Assembly: GCF_002575655.3 (NCBI RefSeq)
Contig: NC_053040.3
Location: 352,289,267-352,353,266 of the forward strand
Reading direction: 5' to 3'
Source of the DNA: Aegilops tauschii subsp. strangulata
Lineage: Eukaryota; Streptophyta; Magnoliopsida; Poales; Poaceae
DNA length: 64,000 nucleotides
Position 1 is the stretch's first letter. Each line of letters begins with the position of its first letter. The position numbers and the translations under genes are program-made. This document shows positions 20,068 through 32,800 of this stretch, piece after piece. The notes beneath the pieces are model-generated. The model was not told the origin of the DNA, searched no databases, and saw only the letters and a program-made list of their open reading frames with translations.

Positions 20068-23000
20068 CTAATTCTCCGCATCATAACCCGGCTGATACTT
20101 GGTCAGATCCGTGTCATTCCCGATAAGGGTGGCCACCGGGCGTACCGCCTTCACGCAGGCTGCGAAATCCTTCTGGTCAAAAGCTGAGCCGTCTTCCTTC
20201 AGGCTTGGATAACCCAGGGCGATGTCTGCCGGGTCTAGCTCCGGCAGGAATGCCTTGGCCCGGCTCAGCGCGGCGATTGCTCCGGCTCTCACAGAGGCCC
20301 GTCGCAGCTCTTGGATCCGCTGAGGCAGAACGGCGAGCCGGCGCAGGACTTCGGCCAGGTGAGTTGGCACCTCGTTGGATAGGGCCACCACAGCTAAGGC
20401 ACGCTGTGACCCGGTGTAGAGCTGTTCCACCAGGGTATACACGGCCTTTAGCTTGGTGACCACACTCTGGTTGAGGTTGGCACTTCTGGGGCCTGTTTAA
20501 CAGAATCAAGTAAGCTGGTGGCAAGGATGAATAATGAGATATAAACATTCCAACATTGATGAAAGCCGGTGAGGCGACTTACCGAAGATGGCGGCCACCA
20601 TTTGGGAAACCTGGCGCTTTAGGCCGGAGAGCTCGGCGGTCTTCTCAGAGAGAGCCTTCTCCGCCTGTTCCACCCGGGTCACCAGTGCGGCCTTCTCTTC
20701 GGCCCAGGCTTTTCGCTCAGCATCAAACTCGGTCTTCAGCTTTTCTTGAGTGGCGATGCTAGATACAAACTTGGCGTTTGCCTTCCGGGTCTCCATCTCC
20801 TGCATTTTCAGCCGGCTCTTGAGATCCGCAAGGTCCGCCTCTAGCTTCTTGCCCACAGCCTGTGTAAATTTCCGGGTTATTAACAGTTATTATGTAAGTC
20901 CCAAGCGTTTTCCAAGCAAAGACACTTGGCACTTGGGGGCTAATGCATATTGAACGTATCTATCTACATACTGCCGGCTCAATTGCGTAAGCCGGAACCT
21001 AAGTCTACAACATATTCAATCATAAGTTATCGACTTGGGGGCTAGCATGGCAAAGGTATTTATGCGGTAAGTAAGAAGACAGCAGAAGAATACCTCAGAT
21101 TTTTGTTGGATCTGGTTTACCATGGCGACCTCCGCGTCCCGGCTCTTGTGCACCTGGCTGATGTAGCCAGAGACGAGCTCTCCAATGCTCAAGTTGGTGT
21201 AGTCGGAGAGGTCCAAGTTCACCCGGTGGGGCTGCAGCAACTCCCCCTTCGCGGAGCATTTGGCCAACACGGTTGGTCTCCCCGGCTCAACGAACTCCGT
21301 CCGGGTGATTACCACGTCCGGGTCGTCTGCTGGCGGAGCTGAGCCGGAGGCCTCCGGGTTAACCGAAGCTTCGGTTGTTGCCTTGGTAGTTGGGGCAGTG
21401 GCTTCAGGCGCCGTGTCCATTGGAGTGGTGGCTTCGGGGGCGGAGGCAGCTAGCGGTTCTTGGACTGTCGCCGCCGGCTCAGGCAGGTCCGGCACTCCGG
21501 CCGCCTTGGTTTTCTTCACCCTCTTGGTGAGCTTTGCCTGGGCACTGAAAGAACAACAAAGGTTGGTACAAAGAATATGAATAAAGATCTGAACAGCATA
21601 AGATGCTTGTTGTTACCCGGGTGCGGTCTTGAAAGCCGGCAGATTTGATTGCATGGAGTCACCCGAAGAGGGGGAGGTCTCCTGGTAACTAGAGAGCTGA
21701 CGGATAACGCCCGCCAACGGGTGAAAAGGGTACAAGTGAGAAAAAACCTCAGTTCGACGCTTCCTTGTTGCGTTGGGTAACCCGGCGGAGAGATCGGTGT
21801 CCTTATTGGTCCGGGTGTGACGCCGGCTTTCATGAACCTGTCGCTTCAAAATAAATTGAGGGTCTTGGTAAGCTAAAGGATGTGAAAAGCTTACTTTCCG
21901 GGTTACCCTTCGGACTTTCAGCTGTGGCAAGGGCTCCGAGTCGGAGGAAAGTGACATTACCTCTTCAACCACCGGGTTACTGGCGCCGGTGTCATCCTGT
22001 CAATGAGCAAGTGTTGATAAGGCGGACAGCAACAAACAACCAATACAGCAAGAATTTAAAGGCTTAGGGGTTACCTCTGACTCGGAGCTGTCGCTTAATT
22101 GCATCAGCTCCGAAGCAGTAGGTCTGCTTCCTTTTTTGCGAGGGGCGGCTTTCTTGGCGGCTTTCTTCGCCTTCCTGGTCTTCTTGGCCGCCTCATGGTC
22201 ATATTTGACCCGCCAGAACTTATCATCAGCCTGAAAGATACAATGGTGAATTCTTACAACGATTCAGATGAAGGTTATATGCAGAAAAGGATAATAAGTT
22301 AAAGTCAGCGGCTTACCGCTGGGGCTGGGTTGGTCTTGCAGAAGGGGGCTAACCCGGTCCTTCCGCAGTCTGCCAAGCTCTCGTTTAAAAGAGCCTTGGT
22401 CTCTTCTTCTGCAACGTCTTCTGGAAGATCATTGCGACTATGCCTCTGAGGGTCATCTTTTCGCCCGGTGTACTCACACATTAAGCCGGGGCGGCGGCTC
22501 AATGGGATCACCCGCCATGAGATTCAGACCCGGACCAGGTCGATTCCGTTCAGACCGTTGCCCAGGAGGGCTTTGATCTTATTGATAGTGGGAAGCAGAG
22601 GCTGGCGCTCCGCTGCAGTCAGCTTGTCCGACAGCGGGTGAGTCGGCTCTAGACGTGTTGGGCGAAAGCCGGGCAGCGGGCTTTCATCAGCCGGGGATGT
22701 ATCTTGGCAGTAGAACCAAGTCATATTCCAGTCCTTGGGGTGGCTCGGCGGCTCTGCATAAGGGAACAGACAGTCTCTACGCCGTTGGATGGAGATGCCA
22801 CCTAACTCCAGACTTGGCCCGTTGGCGCACTCATTCTGGCGGTTTAAGTAAAACAGCTCTCTGAAGAGCAGCAGACTAGGCTCTTCTGCAAGGTACACTT
22901 CGCAAAAGACTTGGAAATTGCAGATGTTGGATACGGAGTTGGGTCCTATATCTTGAGGCCGCGAGTCGAAGAAGTTGAGCACGTCCCTAAAAAACTTTGA

Positions 23001-23226
23001 GCCGGGCGGTGCGAAGCCTCGGCTCATATGATCTGCGAAGATCACTACCTCCCCCTCCCTTGGCTGCGGTCTCTCTTCCGACGGGTCAGGGGCACGGTAG
23101 GACATGATTTCCTTCTTAGGAAAATATCCGGACTTAACAAAATTGGCCAGGGTCTCGTTGGTGACGTTGGACCTCATCCAGTTGCAAGTGATGGAAGCCT
23201 TGGGAGGCATGGTGAAAGTTGATGGT
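20068..23226 (-). CDS. Antisense spliced gene: PF04195-type ('putative gypsy type transposon') protein
   Basis: Six coding exons with GT-AG introns: 23210-22317, 22230-22075, 21996-21617, 21544-21094, 20859-20583 and 20492-20068. Exon lengths 894, 156, 380, 451, 277 and 425 add up to 861 codons in phase. Exon 1 starts MPPKASITCNWMRSN and contains EGEVVIFADHMSRGFAPPGS and CNFQVFCEVYLAEEPSLLLF, which match the plant PF04195 family as I know it. Exon 2 is Lys/Arg-rich (KKTRKAKKAAKKAAPRKK), possibly a nuclear signal. Exon 4 is Ala/Thr/Pro-rich. Exon 5 is a coiled coil (LEADLADLKSRLKMQEME...). One TGA (22524-22526, likely from TGG) breaks exon 1 after 228 codons. Exon and intron limits are my reading of splice consensus, supported by phase. 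Molecular function is unknown; such genes occur antisense in other Tat elements. Confidence 0.82.
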
Positions 23227-23777
23227 CTATGACAAAAAAGGAAAAATGTCCGGGTTAATTATAAGCCGGAGATCTACAGTTCAAAACTATGATGGCGGCT
23301 TATGAAGGGGACTAATGGTATATACTCAAATACGGTGGTTTTCTTTAAGTCGGAGGATTCTGCGAAGCATGGTTTTCTGTAAGTCGGAGGATTCGGCAGC
23401 GTGTGGTTTCTTTAACCCGGAATCGTAAGCCGCCAAGATTCAATGGTTGCAGTTTTTACTAAGTGTGGTAAAACAGATTTCACATATTGCAGTAAATTTT
23501 TTGGATCAAAATGGTCGGGTGAAATGAAACTTTTCTAGACCTAGAAACAGATGAGCGGATGTTCTGGAGCTCGAACGAAGCATCTATACAGTGGAAAGAG
23601 ATTTACTGGCACTTGAAATGAGCCCTAAACAACTACCGCACTAGTTCTATACAAGGCTAAAGATCAAACAAGTGCAGTGACTACGAGAACTACCGAGGCT
23701 TGTGGCAATGGCGATGAACGCAAAGAACACAGACGAACCCTACGGTAGATCTATCTTACAGGGCAAGCAAGACTTAC
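23227..23777 (-). other. Predicted leader intron of the antisense gene
   Basis: On the minus strand a donor CCG|GTAAGTC lies at 23777 and an acceptor TTTTGTCATAG at 23227, 16 bases before the start codon at 23210. The 551-bp interval has no open frame. Inferred from consensus only. Confidence 0.6.
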
Positions 23778-23953
23778 CGGAGTTGGAGAGCTGCGGAGGT
23801 TGTTGCGTTTCTCTGGTCCGTTCAGGGTGATGCAGCGGCCTGAGCTTGGTGACGACGAGAAGACCCGCAGCGGCGACGGCGGAGGAGCTCGGGCAGAAGA
23901 GCGATGGCGCGAGGAGGAAGAAGAGAGCGTGAGAAGAGCCCGTCGGGCCGGCC

Positions 23954-23961
23954 TATTTATA
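23954..23961 (-). promoter_or_regulatory. TATA box of the antisense gene
   Basis: TATAAATA on the minus strand, about 180 bases before the predicted leader donor site. It is internal to the element, about 290 bp from the 3' LTR, so the antisense gene appears to have its own promoter. Confidence 0.65.
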
Positions 23962-24246
23962 AGGCAAGGTCATAAGTGGGCGCGAGATTCAAGGAGACCA
24001 TGGCGTGGTTATCTCCCCCCCACGACGCCTCGATTTTCGGGATGACAGTAAAAGCAAAGATCCGTTGCGGATCTGGCAGAGTAAAAAACGGACTTAATGG
24101 AGGATGACGTCACGGCGGATTATCCGGAGTCCAGAGGATGACGTCACTCCGGGTTATGGCCTTCACATGAATGGTAAGCCGGAGATTTTTTCTGTTGGAG
24201 GAGTTGAAGATTGACATGAGCCGGCTCAAATCAATCTGGGGCCTAA

Positions 24247-24760
24247 TGTTGAGGATATAGACCTTAGAGTCACCCGCCAGGAGGGGCCGGGTTACTCGCG
24301 TGGTCATTGCCAGAAGCCCGGAGCCAAGTTTGAAGACGATGGGCCAGAGATGGCTGAGACCCGGATATGGCTTAAGGCCCGTAGTTACAATCATTATTAA
24401 GGTAGAACTTGTAGTGTAAGGCAAGTATGATTGAGAGTCCGAGCCGGACACTCTTATGAGCCGACCGGGACTCTAAGGGCTGCTAGGCGTCAACCTCCCT
24501 ATATAAAGGGACGACCCGGCAGCGGTTTAGGGGGGACAATCTCATCGAGAGCCGGGCATAGCAGTTTAGCTCCCTGGTGATCGTAACCCTAATCAATACC
24601 ACCTCAAACTGGACGTAGGCTTTACCTTCACCGTAAGGGGGCCAACCAGTATAAACCCTCGTGTTCCTTGTCCCGCATTAACCCCTTCAAGCTTCCTAGT
24701 TGCGATGGCTCCACGACTAAGTCCTAGCTCGAGGATATCTGCCGTGACAATTCCACGACA
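24247..24760 (+). repeat. 3' LTR of the first Tat element, 514 bp
   Basis: TGTTGAGG...ACGACA, preceded by the purine-rich CTGGGGCCTAA and followed by the target copy ACCAC (24761-24765). Confidence 0.92.
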
Positions 24761-24765
24761 ACCAC

Positions 24766-27700
24766 GTTCCTCATCGAACTCCCACTTGAGATCGATCCCA
24801 TCATCTGCACTGGCATCGTCGGCACCTGCAACTGTTTTGGTAGAATCTGTGAGTCACGGGGACTCAGCAATCTCACACCCGCGAGATCAATACTATTTAA
24901 GCTTATAGGAAAGGAAGGTGTAATAAGGTGGAGCTGCAGCAGCAATAAGCATATATGGTGGCTAACAAACGCAAATGAGAGCGAGAAGAGAAGCAACGGA
25001 ACGGTCGTCATCTAGCAATGACCAAGAAGTGATCCTGAACTCCTACTTACGTCATACATAACTCAGACCGTGTTCACTTCCCGGACTTCGCCGAGAAGAG
25101 ACCATTACGGCTACACACGCAGTTGATGTATTTTAATTGGGTCAAGTGACAAGTTCTCTACAACCGGACATTAACAAATTCCCATCTGCCTCATAACCGC
25201 AGGCACGGCTTTCGAAAGATAATACCCTGCAGGGGTGTCCCAACTTAGCCCATCATCAGCTCTCACGGTCAACGAAGGATAAACCTTCTCCCGGAAAGAC
25301 CCGATCAGTCTCGGAATCCCGGTTTACAAGACATTTCGACAATGGTAAAACAAGACCAGCAAAGCCACCCGAATGTGTCGACAAATCCCGATAGGAGCTG
25401 CACATATCTCGTTCTCAGGGCACACCGGATGGGCAAGACGTCGGGTTGGCATAGACCCTGGTTGCCCAGGGGGCGCCGGACATCGCCCAGTTTGGGCCAG
25501 CACTCGAAGGAGCACTGGTCCGGGGTTTTAAAATAAAGATGACCCTCGGGCTCACGAAAACTCGGGGGAAAAGGCTTAGGTGGCAAATGGTAAAACCAAG
25601 GTTGGGCCTTGCTGGAGGAGTTTTATTCAAGGCGAACTGTCAAGGGGGTCCCATAAATCACCCAACCGCGTAAGGAACGCAAACTCAAGGAACATAATCC
25701 CGGTATAATAGAAACTAGGGCGGCAAGAGTGGAACAAAACACCAGGCATAAGGCCGAGCCTTCCACCCTTTACCAAATATATATAGATGCATTAATTAAA
25801 TAAGAGATATTGTGATATCCCAACATAACCATGTTCCGACATGGAACAAACTTCAACTCCACCTGCAACTAGCAACGCTATAAGAGGGGCTGAGCAAAAG
25901 CGGTAAAATAGCCAAACAACGGTTTGCTAGGAAAGGATGGTTAGGGGCTGACATGGCAATATGGGAGGCATGATATAGCAAGTGATAGGTAACGCGGCAT
26001 GGCAATAGAGCGAACAACTAGCAAAGCAAAGATAGAAGTGATTTCAAGGGGTGGTCATCTTGCCTGCAAGGTTCTCAGAGTTGTCGAGAGCTTGATCCTC
26101 GTAAGCGTACTCAACAGGTTCCTCGTTCAAGAACTCGTCTCCCGGATCTACCCAAGACAAGAACACAAACAAATGGAACCACAATCAATCACGAGAAATG
26201 CACAAGCAACATGATGCGAGACATGTATGATATGCGAGATATGATATGCGAGATATGATATGCGATGCATATGCGTGCTCCGGAAGGAAAATAATGAACA
26301 TGGCAATAACTTGGCAAACCAAGCCTGCCACTGGAAAGATGAGATGATTTCGGTCGAAATCGATATAAAGATCACCGGAAACGGATGCACGGTTTGCAAA
26401 TGGCAAGCAAAACAAGAATGACACGAATCTGCGATTAACAGCATGATAGCACTTAAAATGCAATAAGTAACAATGCTACAGCACTCCAACATAGCAACAA
26501 AGCATATGGAAGTAATCTACAGGAGATTCCTGACAAAAGATGAACACTGAGCTACGGCTAGTTCACAACGTAAAAAGCTCAAACAAGCATGGCAAAAGTG
26601 CAAAAGATAACAGGATCACAGACTTGGTGAAATTACTGGACATGCAGAAAACAGTATCAGGTAGCAATGTTCAGAGCACGAAATCAACATCCTACAAGAA
26701 CTTAACATGGCAAAACAAGGCATGGCAGTATTCTACTAAATGCATATGACAAAAGTCCCTTACTGACCATAAGCCAAAAAGGACCAGAAGATATGGTGGT
26801 AAGCATGTAAACATAGCAAGTTTCGTTATCAGGTTTCAGACTTAGCAGAATTCAGAGCATCGCAGAAACAATAAGATGAGGACATGTTGGTGAGCTTGAT
26901 GCACTCACCACAAAGTAATTCATGACAAAACAAGCATACCTACAGCAATATGGCATGTTTATGAATCTATTCATGGCAAGAACAAAAGCATAGCAGGTAT
27001 GGATCAACTACACCAAGCTTGGCAAAAAATGAATATCATGTTAAGAATCTGCCAGAAATATTTTATAGCAAAAGTAGAGCAAGATTGAGTCATGCTATGG
27101 CACTCCATAATTGCAAACAACTACAGGAACGGATCAATTACAACTATATCTACAAAACATCCTTACTGAACATCTCCAAAATATGCATGGATCTCTCTGT
27201 AGCATCAAGTTTAAATGATGAGCATCACGAGTCGAACAATTTGACATATTACACGCGTGAAACAGAGCTATATGCAGAGTCAAAAGACTTACGGAAAATA
27301 AGGGGGTAAGGGGAAAAGTCAACCGTACGGGCTCCGTTCAGATCGGATCGAGGAGGGGCTCGAGGAGCTCGCCGGTGGCGGTTGCCGACGGCGGCGCGGA
27401 GAAGGAGGAGGCACCGGGGAGGTGCGGTGGCCGACGGGGAAGAGGGGGCGGCGCCGGAGGGAGGCCACGTCGGGCGCGGGCGGCGCCGGCGGGGCGACGC
27501 GGGCGCCGGCGGCGGCGAGGACGGCGGGGCCGGCCGGCGGCGGCGGGGCGAGGCACCGGCGCGGAGGAGAGCGCGGGCCCGCGGGGGCCGGCTGCGGGCT
27601 TCCCGGGCCGCGGGCGGCGCGGCGTACGGCGGCGGGCCGGGCGACACGTGGCGGCCACTGATTGGTCGCGGGCGGCGGCGGAGAAACGTCCGGCGCCGGG

Positions 27701-28312
27701 CGGACGTGTCCGGCGCGCGGAGGGAGGCGGCTAGGGTTTGGACTGCGGTTGTTTTTCGGGAGGGTCACATATTTATAGGTAGAGGGAGCTAGGAGAGTCC
27801 AAATGAGGTGCGGTTTTCGCCCACACGATCGTGATCGAACGACCTACAGCATGGAAGAGAGTTTGGTGGGTTTTGGGCTGGTTTTGAGGGGGTTTTTGCT
27901 GCAACACACAAATGGACTTTGCGGATGCCCGGTTAACCGTTGGAGTACCAAACGACCTCCAAATGGAACGAAACTTGACTGGTGGTCTCCGGGTGGTATA
28001 CCAAGGCCACTTGACAAGCCTCCGTCCTTTCCGGGAATGTTTGACACCCGCTCACGAAAGAAAACAAGAGGGGTGCACCGGAGGAGATAGGAGCGCCGGA
28101 TTGCAAAACGGACAACGGGGAAAATGCTCGGATGCATGAGACGAACACGTATGCGAATGCAATGCACATGATGACATGATATGAAATGCATGACAAGAAC
28201 AAAATACAAAACGAAGAACAAAACCCGACCATGGAGGGAATATCATAACACATAGCCGAAAATGGCAAGAGTCGGAGTTACAAATATGGAAAGTTACATG
28301 CGGGGTGTTACA
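24766..28312 (-). repeat. Chromovirus 3' LTR, main part
   Basis: Continues the LTR interrupted at 11801. It ends GGGGTGTTACA at 28312, next to the polypurine side of the element. From 25357 it matches the right copy from 33846. Relative to that copy it lacks about 325 bp near 27215 (between AAATGA-like short repeats) and about 45 bp near 27280. It contains TATAAAT on the minus strand at 27777-27771 and a very GC-rich leader at 27310-27740; the arginine-rich frames there are not genes. Confidence 0.85.
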
Positions 28313-28348
28313 ACACTCCACCACTACGAGAGGATCTCGTCCCGAGAT
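28313..28348 (-). promoter_or_regulatory. Polypurine tract region of the chromovirus
   Basis: On the minus strand the sequence between the gag-pol stop and the 3' LTR includes TAGTGGTGGAGTGT directly before TGTAACACC, the expected plus-strand primer site. Confidence 0.55.
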
Positions 28349-31300
28349 CTAGGACTGAAAGAACTCCGGATATTCGGAACGGAGATGGTCCTCGCGTTCC
28401 CAGGTGGCTTCCCAGTCGGAATGGTGCGACCACTTCACTTTCAGGAATTTGATTGACTTGTTGCGAGTCTTGCGCTCAGTTTCTTCAAGAATAGCAACGG
28501 GGTGCTCATGATAAGACAAATCTTCTTGAAGGTCAATCTCTTCGAAGTTGATAGTGCGCTTAGGCGTCTTGAAGCACTTGCGGAGCTGTGACACGTGGAA
28601 CACATCGTGCACATTCGCGAAGTTGGAAGGAAGCTCAAGTTGATAGGCGAGGTCGCCTCTTTTGCCAATGATCTTGAAAGGACCCACGTATCTAGGGGCA
28701 AGCTTCCCCTTGATACCGAAGCGACGAGTGCCTTTCATTGGAGAGACGCGGAGGTAGACATGGTCTCCGATCTCGAAAACCACATCACGGTGCTTACTGT
28801 CGTAGTAACTCTTCTGGCGCGATTGCGCGGCTTTGAGATTATCACGGATGACTTTACACATTTCTTCAGCTTCAGTGATTAAGTCATTGCTAAGAAGTTG
28901 GCGTTCACCAGTCTCTGACCAATTGAGAGGAGTACGGCACTTTCTGCCATAGAGAATCTCGAATGGGGCCTTGCCCGAACTTGCTTGGAAGCTGTTGTTG
29001 TAGGAGAATTCAGCATATGGAAGACAATCTTCCCATTTCATGCCAAAGGAAATGACACAAGCCCTGAGCATATCTTCAAGAATTTGATTGACTCGCTCGA
29101 CTTGGCCACTAGTTTGAGGATGGAAGGCTGTGCTGAAGCGAATGTTTGTGCCCATGGCCTTCTGGAAGGAGTCCTAGAACTTAGAGGTGAAGATGCTTCC
29201 ACGATCTGAAGAAATCAATTGTGGAATGCCGTGCAAGGAGACAATTCTGGAGGTGTATAGCTCTGCCAACTGAGCTGCTGTGATGGATTCTTTGATTGGG
29301 AGGAAATGAGCCACTTTAGAAAGCTTGTCAATGACAACGAAGATGGCATCATTTCCATGCTTGGACTTTGGAAAACCAGTCACGAAGTCCATTTCGATAT
29401 GATCAAACTTCCACTCTGGGATAGCAAGAGGTTGGAGGAGACCAGCTGGTCGTTGGTGTTCTGCTTTCACTCTTCGACAGACATCACATTCATTCACGAA
29501 TTGAGCAATTTCTCGCTTCATTCGAGTCCACCAATACGACTGCTTGAGGTCATGGTACATCTTCGTACTTCCAGGATGAATGGACAGAAGAGAATTGTGC
29601 GCTTCGTTCATTATGACTTTCCTTAGATCACCTTTAGGAACCACAATCCGGTCCTCGAAGAATAAAGTGTCTCTGTCATCAATGCGATAGCACTTGTATT
29701 TGGAAAGACCCTTGTCGATACCACGTTTCACCTTCTTCACCATGGCATCAAGAAGTTGTGCCTCACGAATTTGATCTTCCAAAGTAGGAGAGACTATGAG
29801 GTTGGCAAGAAAGCCTTCAGGACCAACTTGGAGATTCAGCTTGCGGAAAGCTTCACAAAGATCCGGTTGGAAAGGCTTGAGAAATAAGATGTTGCAATAA
29901 GCCTTCCTGCTTAAAGCATCTGCAATGACATTGGCCTTGCCTGGAGTATATTCAATACTCGGATTGTACTCTTGAATCATTTCGACCCATCGAGTCTGTC
30001 TGAGGTTGAGGTTGGGCTGAGTGAAGATGTACTTGAGACTCTTGTGATCGGTGAAAATGTCCACTTGTCTTCCCAACAAGAGATGTCTCCACGTTATTAA
30101 TGCATGGACAACTGCCGCCAACTCAAGATCGTGAGTGGGGTAGTTCTTCTCGTTGGGCTTCAACTGACGAGAGGTATAGGCCACAACTTTCTTCTCTTGC
30201 ATTAACATAGCACCGAGACCTTGGAGAGAAGCATCACAGAAAACTTCAAATGGCTTGGATTCATCAGGAGGAGTTAAGACAGGAGCTGTGACTAGTTTCT
30301 CTTTGAGAGTGTTGAAAGCAACGTCACACTCAGGAGACCAGGCATACTTCACATGCTTCTGGAGGAGGTTGGAAAGAGCCTTTGCAATCTTAGAGAAATT
30401 CTCAACGAATCTTCGGCAATAGCTTGCAAGACCGAGAAAACTGCGGAGCTGCTTAACATTCTGAGGGGGTTCCCAATTCACAATTGCGGACACCTTCTCG
30501 GGGTTAACAGCGATGCCCTTGGCAGAGATGATGTGACCAAGGAAAAGAACTTCATCGAGCCAAAACTCACATTTATAGAACTTCGCATAGAATTGGTACT
30601 CTCTGAGCTTGTCGAGCACCAATCGCAAATGTTTGGCATGATCCTTCTTATTCTTGGAGAAGACCAAGATATCATCGAGGTACACCAGAACGAATTCATT
30701 GGTATAGGGGTTGAAGATGAAATTCATCATCCGAGAGAATACTGGAGGAGCATTGACAAGGCCGAAAGACACGACAGTATATTCATAAGAACCAAAGCTT
30801 GTTCTGAATGCTGTCTTGGGAATATCTTCTTCACGAATGCGAATCTGATGATAACCCATACGAAGGTCAAGCTTGGAGAAGACTTTAGCACCTTTGAGTT
30901 GCTCGAATAACTCATTGATGTTGGGAAGTGGATACTTGTTCTTGATTGTCTTCTTGTTCAATGGGCGGTAGTCAACACAAAGTCGGTCCGTGCCATCCTT
31001 CTTCTTGACAAAAAGAACACCACAACCCCATGGAGAAGAACTCGGTCTGATCAAACCCAGACGCTCTTGTTCATCGAGCTGTTTCTTCAATTCCTTCAGC
31101 TCGTTGGGTCCAAGCTTGTATGGACGCTTGCAAATGGGTTCAGTGCCAGGCTCTAGTTCGATAACGAACTCAACTGGCCGGTGAGGAGGCATACCCGGAA
31201 GCTCTTCTGGAAAGACATCTTGATACTCACAAACGACTGGAATTTGAGAGATGGCATTCAATTCGCCCTTCTCATTGAGAGAAAATAACCGAATGGTTTC

Positions 31301-32800
31301 ATCATGAGCGGCATAAATGATAACATCCTCAGAAGAGTGAGTCAATAGAATTTCCCTGGCAGCACAATCAAGTTGAGCATTGTGCTTAGAAAGCCAGTCC
31401 ATCCCGAGAATTAAATCAATATCCGAGTCACCAAGAACCATTGGAGAAGACGGAAATTTATAATTTCCCATCTTGATGGAAACATCCGGAGCCATCATTT
31501 TTGTATTCATGAATAATCCCGGAGAGGAAACCGCTATCCGCTTAGGCAGATCAACAGTATGCAAATTGTTCATGGATGCAAAAGGTCTTGATATGAAAGA
31601 AATAGATGCACCAGTATCAAACAAGACTTTTGCAGGAATATCATTAACAGGAAGATTACCCATTATCACATCAGTAGATTCCTCCGCTTGAGCTGCATTC
31701 ATCATGTTCACCTTTGCAGACTTTGGATTATGCTTGACCACTGCATTGCTGGAAGATCTGACAGGAGGAGGAGGCGGAAGGCGCCTTTGGTTGAAGCACT
31801 TGTTAGCATAGTGACCTTTCTGCTGACACTTGTTGCAAGTCACCTCTGAGAGTGGACGGTGATAAGGAGCATTGGACTTTGGAGCTTGATTCTGAGACTT
31901 GTTCTGATAGCCAGAGTTGGAAGAGTAGGAAGAACCATGGCCACCTTTGTTCTTCTGCTGGTAAGACTGACGAAACGGAGGAGGAGGAGGCAACCAGAAC
32001 TTCTGTTGCTTAGCTACCACAAGTGAGGAAGAAGAAGACTGAACTGCGTCTCTGACTCTCTTCTTAGAAGCCTCACACTTGAGCTGAGCAGCCTCTTGCT
32101 TCAGTGCCATATTATAGAATTGATCAAACTGAGTAGGCTCAACAAGAACGAGAGCTAACTGCAGATCCTCTCTAAGGCCACCTCTGAAGTGATAGATCAT
32201 GCTCTTTTCATCAGGAACGTCTTGTTTAGCGAAGCGAGCAAGTTTCTGAAACTGGATGTTGTATTGATACACAGACATGTTGCCTTGCTTGAGATTGTGG
32301 AACTCCTCACGCTTGCTCTCAACAACACTTTGTGGAATGTGGTGCGCTTTGAAGTCCCGACAGAAGCCAGTCCAAGTGATCACACGACCTCCTCTGGAAT
32401 CTTTGTATTGTTGAAACCAATCAGCAGCTTGGTCCTTGAGCTGAAAAGAAGCGAACTTGACATAGTCCTCAGGCCTGACATTGCTACATTCAAAATGCTT
32501 GTTGATGTCCACAAGCCAATCATCGGCATCCGTGGCCTCGGCACAGTAGCTGAAAGACTTGGGCTGATTTGCGAGAAACTGGTTGAGTGTAGCGAAGTGA
32601 AACTGATTGTTGCCTTGACCTTGATTGCCTTGATTGCCTTGCCCTTGGGTGCGTTCTTGCAAGAGTTGCAGAATCATCTGAGCATTGGCGTTGGTGGCTG
32701 CCATGATAGCTTGCCATGCCTCCGGAGGCGGAGGTGGTGGCGGAGGGTTCGCTTGACTCCCTTCATTGCGATCCGGATTCTGACGCGTTGGCGGAGCCAT
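28349..32800 (-). CDS. Chromovirus gag-pol polyprotein, 1484 codons with one amber stop
   Basis: I chose the ATG at 32800 ([14 protein letters not shown]), because the open frame upstream to 33103 has no conserved character. Domains: Gag (about 70-270), zinc knuckle [14 protein letters not shown] (about 321-334), protease [10 protein letters not shown] (about 393-402), RT with [12 protein letters not shown] and YLDD at 707-710, RNase H (FCDAS near 853, TDHKSL), integrase with HHCC, MDFVTGF near 1136, SSDRG near 1198 and GQVERVNQ near 1231, and a chromodomain-like end ([19 protein letters not shown]) over the last 50 residues. A TAG at 29174-29176 (codon about 1209, likely from TGG) cuts integrase between the second Asp and the Glu. 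The chromodomain usually steers integration to heterochromatin. Confidence 0.92.

Larger units (their letters stand above)
11802..24760 (+). mobile_element. Complete Tat-lineage Gypsy retrotransposon, 12,959 bp, with antisense gene
   Basis: Two LTRs (515 and 514 bp), a primer-site-like sequence, gag-pro-RT-RNaseH-archaeal-type RNaseH-integrase on the plus strand, a spliced gene on the minus strand, and a perfect target duplication ACCAC (11797-11801, 24761-24765). The second RNase H domain and the antisense gene are hallmarks of the Tat lineage (Grande/Retand relatives). By eye the LTRs differ by ten substitutions and one indel, about 2 percent. At a commonly used grass rate of 1.3e-8 per site per year this implies insertion somewhat under one million years ago. 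The coding region nevertheless has several stops and frameshifts. Confidence 0.92.

Noticed and set aside
27310..27792. Arginine/proline-rich proteins on both strands
   Set aside because: Composition-driven open frames in a GC-rich LTR leader; open in several frames at once and without domains. The same holds for 36150-36620 and 5170-5840.
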